Assembly (NCBI GenBank): GCA_965204095.1
Contig: OZ241991.1
Coordinates: 1,426,001-1,490,000 of the forward strand
Source of the DNA: JAPPLB01 sp965204095
GTDB taxonomy: Bacteria > Acidobacteriota > Terriglobia > Bryobacterales > UBA6623
Length of the DNA: 64,000 nt
Direction of reading: 5' to 3'
Shown in pieces: positions 52,252 to 60,951 of the stretch (position 1 is the stretch's first letter; the number at the start of each line of letters is the position of its first letter). Both the position numbers and the translations under genes were made by a program. The notes beneath the pieces are model-generated. The model had not been told where the DNA came from. It saw nothing but the letters and a program-made list of their open reading frames with translations, and did no database searches.

Positions 52252-53178
52252 TCAGCTCAGGCCAAGTTGTCGAACCCGGTCGAAGAACGTCTGTTCGTCC
52301 CCGCGAACGTGGATCACCGCTCCCGAAACCGTTCGGGCTTGACCGGGGCTGAGGTCCCCGATCGTTCCGACGGAATGAATGCACTGGTGTTGGTCGCAGT
52401 TCTCCATGACGTTATCCGCCTGCTTCCAGGCGGCGCCGATGACCGCTTTGCGATCTCTCGAGATCCGGCAGACCGCGCCGCTGCTCAGTACGGTCCGGCT
52501 GCCGTTCCCCCAGTAGCTGGCCGGTATATTCCACAGCACGTGCCGATCGAGGACGCGGTAATACGTCCGGATCGGGTCGCCGTCGCCCCGGTCGGTCCCG
52601 GCCGTCGGGGTCATCTTGCCGTCAACCAACACGAACGTCGTGCTTCTGTCGTCGGTTCGGAAGCTGGGACATGTGGGATAACCCAGGCACGGGTTGGCCG
52701 AAACTCCATGGAGGCTGTTCGTCCGGCCGTTGCTTACGGTCAATTCCAGCGAAGCTCCGTAGTCGGTGGGGGTGATCGCGACTTTCTGACGGACACCGGC
52801 AAGGTACCTGAACCCGAAGCGATCTTTTGCGGTGGCCTCGGCCGCACCCTCCTCGGTGCTCTCCCATTCGCACCGGATTCTCCCGTCCGCCTCGACCGTC
52901 CATCGCACTGCCGGCCAGAAGCTGACGGCCAACATACCTTCCCGTGACTGCGTTGCCTCCGGCACGCGAAAAGTCCACGAACACTCGAACAAGCGGGAGT
53001 GCAGCATGACGATCCGCTGGTCGTTCTGCTTCGGTTCCAAGCGCAAGGTCGGCGCCCCCGTCTCGTTGTCCTTAGGCGAACTCGCGACTCTCCCGGCATC
53101 CCCGCAAGCCGAGCCCAGCAGCAACCATGCGCCGGCGCCCATCAACCCCCGGCGTGACTGTCCTTCCGGCGGCTTCAT
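52252..53178 (-). CDS. Hypothetical lipoprotein
   Basis: 308 residues. ATG 53178 (GGAGAG upstream) opens SRRGLMGAGAWLLLGSACGD with a lipobox (LGSAC). The body is beta-rich (RWTVEADGRIRCEWESTEEG, YGASLELTVSNGRTNSLHGV), with later Cys/His-containing stretches (CLGYPTCPSF, CDQHQCIHSVG). No family recognised; secreted, possibly ligand-binding. Repeats flank it on both sides. Confidence 0.65.
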   Translation of the reverse strand: MKPPEGQSRRGLMGAGAWLLLGSACGDAGRVASSPKDNETGAPTLRLEPKQNDQRIVMLHSRLFECSWTFRVPEATQSREGMLAVSFWPAVRWTVEADGRIRCEWESTEEGAAEATAKDRFGFRYLAGVRQKVAITPTDYGASLELTVSNGRTNSLHGVSANPCLGYPTCPSFRTDDRSTTFVLVDGKMTPTAGTDRGDGDPIRTYYRVLDRHVLWNIPASYWGNGSRTVLSSGAVCRISRDRKAVIGAAWKQADNVMENCDQHQCIHSVGTIGDLSPGQARTVSGAVIHVRGDEQTFFDRVRQLGLS

Positions 53179-53204
53179 GAAACTCTCTCCGTGCTTGTCA
53201 ACGA

Positions 53205-53635
53205 GCCTGTCTTTCCTCCCCAAGCGGCGGGGTGATGTGCATAAGAGGGCCGTCAGGACGAGGCGCGAGCCGGGCGGAGGAAAAAGGAGCGCGCAACATG
53301 GCCTTTAGAGGTTTATCAGGAGACACGAAACACGAAACACGAATCACGACCTGTAAGGTTTCTCACTAACCACTATCCACTATCCACTAACCACTGCCTT
53401 TCTCGCCTCCTTTACCCCTCGGGTCAGGAAACACCGAACAGAAAATAAGGCTTTCCCGAAACATAACCTTAAAGCAAGCTCCCTTGGAGCAACGGCCGTA
53501 CCACTTGCTTGGGTTTTTGGGTCACGAAACACGAGACACGAAACACGAATCACGGCCTTTCTGTTTTTCACTAACCACTATCCACTATCCACTATCCACT
53601 GCCTTTCTCGCCTGCTTCGGCCGTCGGGTAACAAT
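53205..53635. repeat. Composite repeat region with second-family copy 2
   Basis: It begins with a decayed element end (CCCAAGCGGCGGGGTGATGT), followed by CACGAAA heptamers (about 53318-53350), CACTATC heptamers (about 53362-53398), and the second-family repeat from 53404 (CGCCTCCTTTACCCCTCGGG). More CACGAAA heptamers (about 53521-53556) and CACTATC heptamers (about 53568-53602) follow, ending at GCTTCGGCCGTCGGG. No gene in 460 bases. Confidence 0.75.
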
Positions 53636-53639
53636 CAGT

Positions 53640-55190
53640 CTACCGTGACCGCCACTCGGCATTATGCAAATACACCCGCTCGTCGCTGGAAGGTTCCCAC
53701 TCCAGTTTCGCGTTGACGCCATAGATGAAATCCCCGACGAAGCCGGGAATGTATCCGACGTTCTCGTGAACGAACCTCTGGATTTCTTTCATGGCGGCTC
53801 TCTGCTGGTCGGGATCGACCGTGTCGGAGAAGTCGTCCAGCATATTGGTCAGTTGCGGGTGGTTGAAGTAGAAACCTCGAAAGTTGGGATGGAAATGCGC
53901 GTTGTAGCAGAAGTCCGCGGCGAACATCTGGTTGCCGCAGGAAAAGAATCCGAGCGTCACGTCCTTGTTCAACCACTTGTCGTTGTAGCTGGCCTCCTCC
54001 GCCATCCACAATCCCATCCTGATTCCGACTGCCTCCAGGTTGGCGACGATCACTTCCGAAGCGATGTTGTCGATCGGCATCCAGCCGACGGGCGTCTTGA
54101 AGGGATCATCCACCGTGAAGCCGTTCGGGAAGCCGGCTTCGGCCAGTAACTGCCGCGCTTTTTCCGGGTCGTAGTCGTAGGGTTCGAGGTCCGGGTCGTA
54201 CTGCTCGATGATCTTGGGAGTGAGAGCAGCCTGCCGGTATCCCAGCCCTCCGTACAGCTTGTCGATGATCTCTTGCCAATGGATCGCATGCGCCATGGCC
54301 TGGCGGACGCGTACGTCGTCAAAGGGTTTACGAAATGTATTGATGGTGACGAAGTTCGTTCGGTGCGACGGCACGCTTCGCACGTCGATCTGCGGATGCT
54401 GCTCGAGATCGTCAATCATGTCCGGCGAAACTTCGTCGATGATGTCGGCCTCGCCCGATTGCAGCATCAGCATCTTGGTCGCCCGGTCCGAAACGAACCG
54501 GAAGGTCACATGCTCGATCTTGGGCGTCTCTCCCCAGTAATCGGCATTGACCCGGAGAGTGATGAAATCGTCCAGTTCCCACTCGACGAAGTGGTAGGGG
54601 CCGGTGCCGATCGGGTTCAGGTTATACGCCTCGGCGCCGACCGCCTCGAAGGTTTCCTTGTCCACGGGCATGAAGACGTTCATGGCCGGGAGAATGCCGT
54701 AGGCTTTACCGATGACGTCGAACGTATGGTCGTCAACGACTTCCGCTCGGCTCACGGCATGATAGAAGCCGTTGACGGGGCTTGCCAGCTCGGGGTCCTT
54801 GATGCGGCCCAGGGTGAAGGCCACGTCGTGCGCAGTCAGCGGGGAACCGTTGTGGAACTTGACCTCCCGGCGGAGATGAAAGCGCATCCTGTTTCTATCG
54901 ATCCGTTCCCACGACAGCGCCAGCATCGGTTCCCATTGCAGTGTGCCCGGGTTGTAGCGGACGATCGGGTCGTAGACATGCGTGTGAGGGCTGAAGCGCA
55001 GTCCCTGTAAGGTCGGGTCCATGTACAGGACGTAGCTGGCCCCGCCCGAGGCGGCCACCGTCACAGAGTTTTCCCGGCCGCTGGCCTCCCGGGATCCCGC
55101 ACCCGAGTCGCTGCCCTTCCCGCAAGCGGTCAGCATCAACAGTGCTCCGAGGCAGATCCCGCCAATCGCTCGGATCGCTTGTTGCGGCAT
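53640..55190 (-). CDS. Peptide ABC transporter substrate-binding lipoprotein (SBP family 5)
   Basis: 516 residues. Lipoprotein signal GGICLGALLMLTACGKGSDS (lipobox LTAC). Family-5 motifs: YDPIVRYNPGTLQWEPMLAL, VKFHNGSPLTAHDVAFTLGR, NPIGTGPYHFVEWELDDFIT, and FDDVRVRQAMAHAIHWQEII. It should deliver ligand to the permeases and ATPases on the other strand. AAAGG is just upstream of ATG. Its location past the ATPases and on the opposite strand is unusual for a Dpp operon. Confidence 0.92.
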   Translation of the reverse strand: MPQQAIRAIGGICLGALLMLTACGKGSDSGAGSREASGRENSVTVAASGGASYVLYMDPTLQGLRFSPHTHVYDPIVRYNPGTLQWEPMLALSWERIDRNRMRFHLRREVKFHNGSPLTAHDVAFTLGRIKDPELASPVNGFYHAVSRAEVVDDHTFDVIGKAYGILPAMNVFMPVDKETFEAVGAEAYNLNPIGTGPYHFVEWELDDFITLRVNADYWGETPKIEHVTFRFVSDRATKMLMLQSGEADIIDEVSPDMIDDLEQHPQIDVRSVPSHRTNFVTINTFRKPFDDVRVRQAMAHAIHWQEIIDKLYGGLGYRQAALTPKIIEQYDPDLEPYDYDPEKARQLLAEAGFPNGFTVDDPFKTPVGWMPIDNIASEVIVANLEAVGIRMGLWMAEEASYNDKWLNKDVTLGFFSCGNQMFAADFCYNAHFHPNFRGFYFNHPQLTNMLDDFSDTVDPDQQRAAMKEIQRFVHENVGYIPGFVGDFIYGVNAKLEWEPSSDERVYLHNAEWRSR

Positions 55191-55281
55191 GACGACCTTT
55201 CGAGGCTGCTAACCGGACAACGGCCCGGCCCGGCGCGCCTCCCGCGTGACTTCCACCGCGGGGCGCCGTCGAATCACTCTC

Positions 55282-55644
55282 CTACTCCCGGCTGGCTTCG
55301 GTGACATTTCCGCCCTCATCCCAGGCATATTTGAACATGGTCGGCAGCGTCATTTGGAGTTCCCCCTTGAAAGGAACATTGACGTCCACCGGACCGATCT
55401 GTCTGGGTTTGGTCCGGGCGGGAATCTCAGTAACTCCGGTTCGTTTCATGTAGGCGCGCATGGCCTCCTGGACGAGTCTTTTTTCCTCTTCCAACTGCAT
55501 CGCGGAATCGGACGGCTCGTTCACGGGCGCCTGGTCCGAGGACGCGCCGCATGCCATCAGCAGCATGCTCAAGGCAAGCAGCGCGAAGACCCGCGGCAGA
55601 GTCGTCGCGCGCGTCAACCCTCGTTGCAAGCGCAACGAAGCCAT
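55282..55644 (-). CDS. Small hypothetical lipoprotein; start lies in repeat-like sequence
   Basis: 120 residues: leader TLPRVFALLALSMLLMACGA with lipobox LMAC, then an acidic helix and a short beta-rich end. ATG 55644 is likely; alternatives at 55677/55680 fall in heptamer repeats. The first codons (ATGGCTTCGTTGCGCTTGC) match an internal block of the 179-bp element, so the start appears to be supplied by a repeat copy. Function unknown. Confidence 0.6.
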   Translation of the reverse strand: MASLRLQRGLTRATTLPRVFALLALSMLLMACGASSDQAPVNEPSDSAMQLEEEKRLVQEAMRAYMKRTGVTEIPARTKPRQIGPVDVNVPFKGELQMTLPTMFKYAWDEGGNVTEASRE

Positions 55645-55754
55645 GATGGCTGTATCAAATGCTTCGGCCTTTTGCATCACGAATCACGAGACACGAATCA
55701 CGAATCACGGCCTTTCTATCGCGTGCTTCGGCCGTCAGGCGTTGAGAAATGCAG
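55640..55754. repeat. Half element with heptamer array
   Basis: An element block (GCAAGCGCAACGAAGCCATG) is followed by a CACGAATCACGAGACACGAA array (55675-55712) and a single terminus TTGAGAAATGCAGGTCA next to the dehydrogenase stop. Confidence 0.65.
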
Positions 55755-55755
55755 G

Positions 55756-56712
55756 TCAGAACCCGGCCCTCTTGTCACACACGTTGAGAAGTGGTTCCCC
55801 CGCGACGTAACGGCGCAGGTTCTCCTTGAAGATTTGCTGGCGGCGCTCCCAGATCTGCGATGAATCCGCGGACACGTGGGGTGAGATCAGCACGTTGGGC
55901 ATGTCCCAGAGCGGGCTGTCGGAGGGCAGCGGCTCTTTGGACGCGACGTCCAGTGCGGCCCCGGCAACCTGCCCGGACCGCAGAGCGTCTGCGAGAGCTT
56001 CCTCATCGATGATTCCGCCTCGGGACAACGCGATCACGTGGGCGCCCGGTTTCAGCAGCTCGATTTCCCGGCGGCCGATCATGCCCCGGGTCGCGTCGGT
56101 CAGCGGGGCCGTCACCACGAACCAGTCGGAGATCGCGAGCAGGTCGTCCAGACGCGCAACCCCCCATACTTCCCGGACGCCGAAGGGAGGGTCCATCTGG
56201 CGCACGTCGACGGCATAGACATCCATCCCGAACCCGGGCGCCCGCTGCGCGATGGCTTTGCCGATCTCGCCCATCGCCACAATGCCCATGGTCGTTCCCG
56301 GCAGCTCCATCATGCGCCCGCGGTACTTGTTGAAGTCCCAGATGTGGGCCCGCTGGTCGTCAATCAGTTCCGGGACGCGATGGGCGAATGCCAGCACCAT
56401 GGCGAACGCATGGTCGGCCATGGCGATCGCGTGAGTTCCTGGCGCATTGGTCATCACGACATCGCTTTCGACCAACTCGGGACTCTCCCTCAGGATGTAG
56501 TCAAAGCCGGCTCCGATGAATTGAAACCAGCGGAGCTTCCCGGCCTTCTGAAACGCCTCCCCGCTGAGCTGTCCGAACTGGACCTCCGCATCGGGAATCT
56601 CGCGCAACTGTTCTTCAACCGTGTAGGCCGGCGCAAACGTGATCTGGGGGAAGCTTGCTCGCAAGTCCCGGACGAAGTCCTCGCCCATGTCGAATGCCAG
56701 AACGACTTTCAT
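55756..56712 (-). CDS. D-2-hydroxyacid dehydrogenase family protein
   Basis: 318 residues: the N-terminal half has VVMTNAPGTHAIAMADHAFA; the NAD-binding region is MGIVAMGEIGKAIAQRAPGF followed by VYAVD. Catalytic positions: Arg in ALSRGGIIDEEAL, Glu in DVASKEPLPSDSPLW, His in LISPHVSADS, all as in the family. ATG 56712 starts the usual MKVVLAFD strand. It reduces or oxidises a 2-keto/2-hydroxy acid; the natural substrate is unknown. Confidence 0.88.
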   Translation of the reverse strand: MKVVLAFDMGEDFVRDLRASFPQITFAPAYTVEEQLREIPDAEVQFGQLSGEAFQKAGKLRWFQFIGAGFDYILRESPELVESDVVMTNAPGTHAIAMADHAFAMVLAFAHRVPELIDDQRAHIWDFNKYRGRMMELPGTTMGIVAMGEIGKAIAQRAPGFGMDVYAVDVRQMDPPFGVREVWGVARLDDLLAISDWFVVTAPLTDATRGMIGRREIELLKPGAHVIALSRGGIIDEEALADALRSGQVAGAALDVASKEPLPSDSPLWDMPNVLISPHVSADSSQIWERRQQIFKENLRRYVAGEPLLNVCDKRAGF

Positions 56713-57034
56713 GCGCAGCCCTGTCAGCGCGATTGTACCTGCCATGCCTGTCAGAGCACAACGACTCCAGGGCAACGAACAAGCCCGGTCCCGCCCAACC
56801 GCCCAGGAATCATCACCCCGGCGTGAGATGAGGCAGGACCGGCATCGAAATCTCAGTCTGTGCCGAGGCGGAAATCATCAAGTTTGACTTCCCGACCCCG
56901 TAGCGCTCGCTGTGGCGGTTGCCGCCCCCGCGCCGGCAACACGGTTTTTAAGGTTTTTCACGAGACACGAATCTCGAGACACGGCTTTTTTTCGAATCAC
57001 GGCCTTTCCCGTGGCTCGTTTGGTGCCTGTTGGT

Positions 57035-57060
57035 ACTGAAGCCCTTCAGTCTTTTTTTTT
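57035..57060 (+). terminator. Hairpin plus nine-T run
   Basis: ACTGAAG-CC-CTTCAGT-C and nine T residues. Same form as 57327-57350 and the minus-strand copy at 8423-8447. No obvious plus-strand gene precedes it. Confidence 0.5.
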
Positions 57061-57326
57061 CCGCCCCGGTCTGCTAAGCATGATGGCGGCGAGGCACAGA
57101 CCGTGCGGGTCACGGATCAGGTCTTCCAAGGCTTTCACTTGCCACAAGCCACTGATTTTAAGGGTTTTAAAGAAACACGAAACCCGAGACACGGGTTTGC
57201 CTGGCGCGATGCGCAAGCCGGCGCGAATTCCGGGATTTTCACGAAACACGAGACACGAAACACGAAACACGGGTTTTTTCAGACCCGAAACACGGCCTTT
57301 CCGTGGCTCGTTTGGTACCTGTTGGT

Positions 57327-57350
57327 ACTGAAGCCCTTCAGTCTTTTTTT
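57327..57350 (+). terminator. Hairpin plus seven-T run
   Basis: Second plus-strand copy of the repeat-borne hairpin, with seven T residues. Confidence 0.5.
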
Positions 57351-58051
57351 CGGTCGGGGGCCGGTGTAGGTTGAGAGTGATGACGCCGTTGCAGGGAACA
57401 AGAACCTCATCCGCGCCCGTCGGGGACGCGTCGGCTAGGGACAAAAGAGCCGCCCGAGCCACGCCCTTCAAGGTTTTTCACGAAACACGAGACACGGGTT
57501 TGCCTGGCGCGCCGCGCAAGCAAGCGCGAATTCCGAGGTTTTCACGAATCACGAGACACGAGACACGAAACACGGCCTTTGAGGCGCGCTGCGCAAGCAA
57601 GCGCGAATTCCGAGGTTTTCACGAAAAACTAAAAACTGAAAACAAAAAACAGGTTTTGAGGTTTTCACGAATCACGAAACACGAGTCACGAAACACGGCT
57701 TTTATGGCCGCCCGGTCGCTGCTTTCCTGCGCGTTGTGGCGCAACGGTTGCGCCGCTATGGCGTGGCTATGGAGCGGCTGTGGCGCGTGTGGCGCGGCTA
57801 TGGCGATGGCGCGGCATGGGCGGCCGTGGAGCGGCATGGGCGGCATATTGCCCCCGCGCCAGCGTCCTTGCCCCGTCAGCCTTTCTCGGTCGCCCTCCGG
57901 GCAGCCCCCACTGCCGCGAACGTCAAATGAACCCATGCTGAGAAAGAAGAACCTTCTACATGGCGCAATCAGCGGCGCTTTCTATATTGCGTCGAAACCA
58001 AAGCACAATCTGCTGACGGGAATGGGTATGTGCGGTAGGATATTGGCAACC

Positions 58052-60940
58052 ATGTCAGGGACCTTGGCGAGCGATCGGTCAAGGCCAGGTTTCCTCGGCC
58101 GTCTGCTCGTACTGTCATTGACCATCGCTCTTGCTCTCGGCTCGGCTTCCGTGCAAGAGTCCGGCCAGGGTGACGGCGCGAGGGCAGGTTCCCGACATCC
58201 CGCAGACCCGGCGGCTTCCCTGTTCGGCGAACACGTTCGACCGCTGCTGGAAACACGCTGCCTGTCGTGTCACAACAGCGAGTTGAAACAGTCCGGCCTC
58301 GACCTGTCGACCCGAGAGGGCTTGTTGCGCGGCGGTAGCCGCGGCCCTGCGATCGTTGCCGGTGACGCGGAACGGAGCCTGCTCGTGCAGCTCGTGCGGC
58401 ACAACCGGAAACCCGGCATGCCTTTCATGTCCGCGAAGCTTTCTGACGACATGCTGGCGCGCCTCGTGGAATGGGTCAACGCGGGGGCTTCCTATGACGA
58501 GGCGGTGATCGCCGCGGCGAGCGAAGAGGACGAGGCGCGCTCGACCGCTCACTGGGCGTTTCGGCCCCCGGCGCGCCCTGACGTTCCCGAGGCCGGGAAC
58601 GCGCGCTGGGTGCGCAATCCCATCGACGCCTTTATCGCCGCCGAACACGAAAAGCGGGGCTTGACGCCGGCCCCTCCGGCCAAGAGACGGGTCCTGCTTC
58701 GGCGAGTCTATCTGGATCTGATCGGTCTGCCGCCGACGCCTCGGCAAATCGAAGACTTCCTCGCGGATACTTCGGACGACGCCTACGAGAACGTCGTGGA
58801 CGATCTGCTTGACAGCCTCCGCTATGGCGAGCGCTGGGGCCGGCACTGGATGGACATTTGGCGCTACAGCGACTGGTACGGATTTCGCCAAATCGACCAG
58901 TTGCGCAACGCGCAGCACCACATCTGGCACTGGCGCGACTGGATCATCGATGCCGTCAACGAGGACAAGGGCTACGACCGAATGATCGTCGAAATGCTCG
59001 CCGGCGACGAGATCGCTCCGAACGATCCCGAGGTGTTGCGCGCCACCGGCTACCTGGCCCGCAACTGGTACAAGTTCAATCGCAACGTCTGGCTCCAGGA
59101 CACCGTCGAGCATACCGCCGCGGGCTTCCTCGGCATCACCATGAAATGCGCCCGCTGCCACGATCACAAATACGATCCCATCCAACAGAACGAGTACTAC
59201 CGCTTCCGTGCATTCTTCGAGCCTCATGACGTGCGCACCGACAGGGTGCCCGGCGAACCTGACCTCTCCAAAGCGGGCATCCCGCGCGTCTATGACTCCA
59301 CCCTGAGCGCAGAGACTTTTCTCTTTCTCGGCGGTGACGAAGCCAAGCCCCTCAAAGACAAGCCTCTGTCGCCCGGGGTGCCTCGCGCTATCGGTGGCTC
59401 GAAGTTGAAGATTCAGCCCCTCTCTCTGAACCTCGAAGCCCGCTACCCCGATTTCCGCCCCTTCGTCCATGAGGACCTCGTCGCTCAAGCCAGGCGGGAG
59501 ATCGAGAAAGCCGAAAAAGATCTGGCCCAGGCGGACGAAGAGCTTGTGAAAGCAAGACGACGGCTTGCGCATGGAAACGCGGAGGAGCTTTCGCAACCTG
59601 CGGCCTCCGCTTCCAAGTCGGACGACCCCGCTAAAGAGGAAGGCGAGGAAGAGGAAGTTGACCCGGAAACAGCACTCCGGAATGCCGAAGCCGCTCACGC
59701 CATGGCCGCCAAAGTCCTCGACGCGGTCCGATCGAAGCTGCCGGCGCTGGAAGCCCGCATTGCGGCCGACAAAGCCAGGTACGCCGATCCGCCGCAGCCT
59801 GAGCGGGAAGCTCTGGCGCTGGAGGCGAAGAAGGCGGAACGCCTTGCCAACCTGCGTCTGGCTGACCAGAGCGTGCTGCGGGTCCAACAACTCCTGGATG
59901 AAACAGATCGCACGGAGGACCCGCTCGACCAAAGCATCGAAAAGAAGCTCGCCAAGGCCCGCGAACAACTCAAGGCCGCCCAGGAGGCGCTCGAGTCGCA
60001 CCCGGAATACACTCCGGTCGGTGAGATCTATCCGGAGGTCAGCACCGGGCGCCGGCTGGCGCTCGCAAAGTGGATCGCCGACAAGAGCAACCCCTTGACC
60101 GCCCGTGTCGCTGTCAACCACATCTGGCGCCGCCATTTCGGAAGCGCCCTGGTGCCCACGGTGACCAACTTCGGTTCTTCCGGCATGCCGCCGTCTCACC
60201 CCGAGTTGCTCGACTGGCTGGCCGTCGAGTTCATGGACCGCAACTGGAGCATGAAGCAGATGCACCGCCTCATGGTGACCAGCAATGCCTACCGCATGCA
60301 GTCATCCGAACAGAACGTCGCCGGCTCCAACCGCCCTAAGGACCTCGACAACGTCTACCTCTGGCGAATGAGTCCCCGGCGCATGGAGGCGGAAGCCGTC
60401 CGCGACAGCGTGCTCCATGTCAGCGGACGCCTCGATCTGACGAAGGGGGGAGCGGAGATCGACCACACCGAAGGCGCGGTGGTTCCCCGGCGCAGCGTCT
60501 ACTTCCAGCACACACCCGATTTGCAGATGCAGTTCCTCAAAACCTTCGACCTGGCCAATCCTCTGGAATGCTACGAGCGGCTCGAAACGGTAGTTCCCCA
60601 ACAGGCGCTGGCATTGGCGAACAGCAAGCTCAGCCTCACGCAGGCGCGCTTGCTGGCGCGCGATCTCACCGGCCAGCTTGGAGGCCGGGAGCGCCCGGGG
60701 GCTTTCGTCAAGGCCGCGTTCGAGCGAGTCCTCGGCCGGCCCGCCACCAGGAAGGAACAAGAGCGGTCCAGGAGTTTCCTGCAATCGCAATCGGACCGGT
60801 TGAGAGACCCTGAAAAACTGACTCCGTTCGAGGGCGGGGAGGCCAGCGAGGTGCCGCCGGCGGACGAGCCCTGGCTTCGGGCGCGCGAGAACCTGATCCA
60901 CGTGCTGTTCAATCACAACGAGTTCGTCACGATACGGTAA
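58052..60940 (+). CDS. PSD1-family protein: cytochrome c + DUF1549 + coiled coil + DUF1553
   Basis: 962 residues. A signal peptide (LLVLSLTIALALGSASV) precedes the heme motif CLSCH in PLLETRCLSCHNSELKQSGL, then DUF1549 (VYLDLIGLPPTPRQIEDFLA, YGERWGRHWMDIWRYSDWYG, CARCHDHKYDPIQQNEYYRF). A charged coiled-coil-like stretch at roughly 59480-59990 follows, then DUF1553 (NPLTARVAVNHIWRRHFGSA). ATG 58052 is preferred; ATGs at 58022 and 58028 are possible, and the frame further upstream is repeat-derived. It lies 11 bases before its DUF1501 partner. Confidence 0.9.
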   Translation: MSGTLASDRSRPGFLGRLLVLSLTIALALGSASVQESGQGDGARAGSRHPADPAASLFGEHVRPLLETRCLSCHNSELKQSGLDLSTREGLLRGGSRGPAIVAGDAERSLLVQLVRHNRKPGMPFMSAKLSDDMLARLVEWVNAGASYDEAVIAAASEEDEARSTAHWAFRPPARPDVPEAGNARWVRNPIDAFIAAEHEKRGLTPAPPAKRRVLLRRVYLDLIGLPPTPRQIEDFLADTSDDAYENVVDDLLDSLRYGERWGRHWMDIWRYSDWYGFRQIDQLRNAQHHIWHWRDWIIDAVNEDKGYDRMIVEMLAGDEIAPNDPEVLRATGYLARNWYKFNRNVWLQDTVEHTAAGFLGITMKCARCHDHKYDPIQQNEYYRFRAFFEPHDVRTDRVPGEPDLSKAGIPRVYDSTLSAETFLFLGGDEAKPLKDKPLSPGVPRAIGGSKLKIQPLSLNLEARYPDFRPFVHEDLVAQARREIEKAEKDLAQADEELVKARRRLAHGNAEELSQPAASASKSDDPAKEEGEEEEVDPETALRNAEAAHAMAAKVLDAVRSKLPALEARIAADKARYADPPQPEREALALEAKKAERLANLRLADQSVLRVQQLLDETDRTEDPLDQSIEKKLAKAREQLKAAQEALESHPEYTPVGEIYPEVSTGRRLALAKWIADKSNPLTARVAVNHIWRRHFGSALVPTVTNFGSSGMPPSHPELLDWLAVEFMDRNWSMKQMHRLMVTSNAYRMQSSEQNVAGSNRPKDLDNVYLWRMSPRRMEAEAVRDSVLHVSGRLDLTKGGAEIDHTEGAVVPRRSVYFQHTPDLQMQFLKTFDLANPLECYERLETVVPQQALALANSKLSLTQARLLARDLTGQLGGRERPGAFVKAAFERVLGRPATRKEQERSRSFLQSQSDRLRDPEKLTPFEGGEASEVPPADEPWLRARENLIHVLFNHNEFVTIR

Positions 60941-60951
60941 GGAGAACCGCC

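Larger units (their letters stand above)
56930..58010. repeat. Gene-free repeat island B (largely inverted copy of island A)
   Basis: It holds CACGAAA-class heptamer arrays at about 56957-57000, 57172-57194, 57240-57285, 57478-57500, 57540-57580 and 57668-57698, an AAAAACT-class run near 57622-57650, and GAATTCCGAGGTTTTCACGA units. Blocks in opposite orientation match island A: the ACTGAAGCCCTTCAGT hairpin units, the GATGACGCCGTTGCAGGGAA block, and the stretch ending at CTTTCTATATTGCG near 58.0 kb. No gene until the PSD1 start. Confidence 0.75.

Noticed and set aside
7136..58010. CRISPR array explanation for the period-seven repeats
   Set aside because: Units are seven bases with no unique spacers, and there are no cas genes.
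57371..58051. N-terminal extension of the PSD1 protein at 58 kb
   Set aside because: The frame is open upstream only because island B is repetitive; the signal peptide and heme motif place the real start near 58052.
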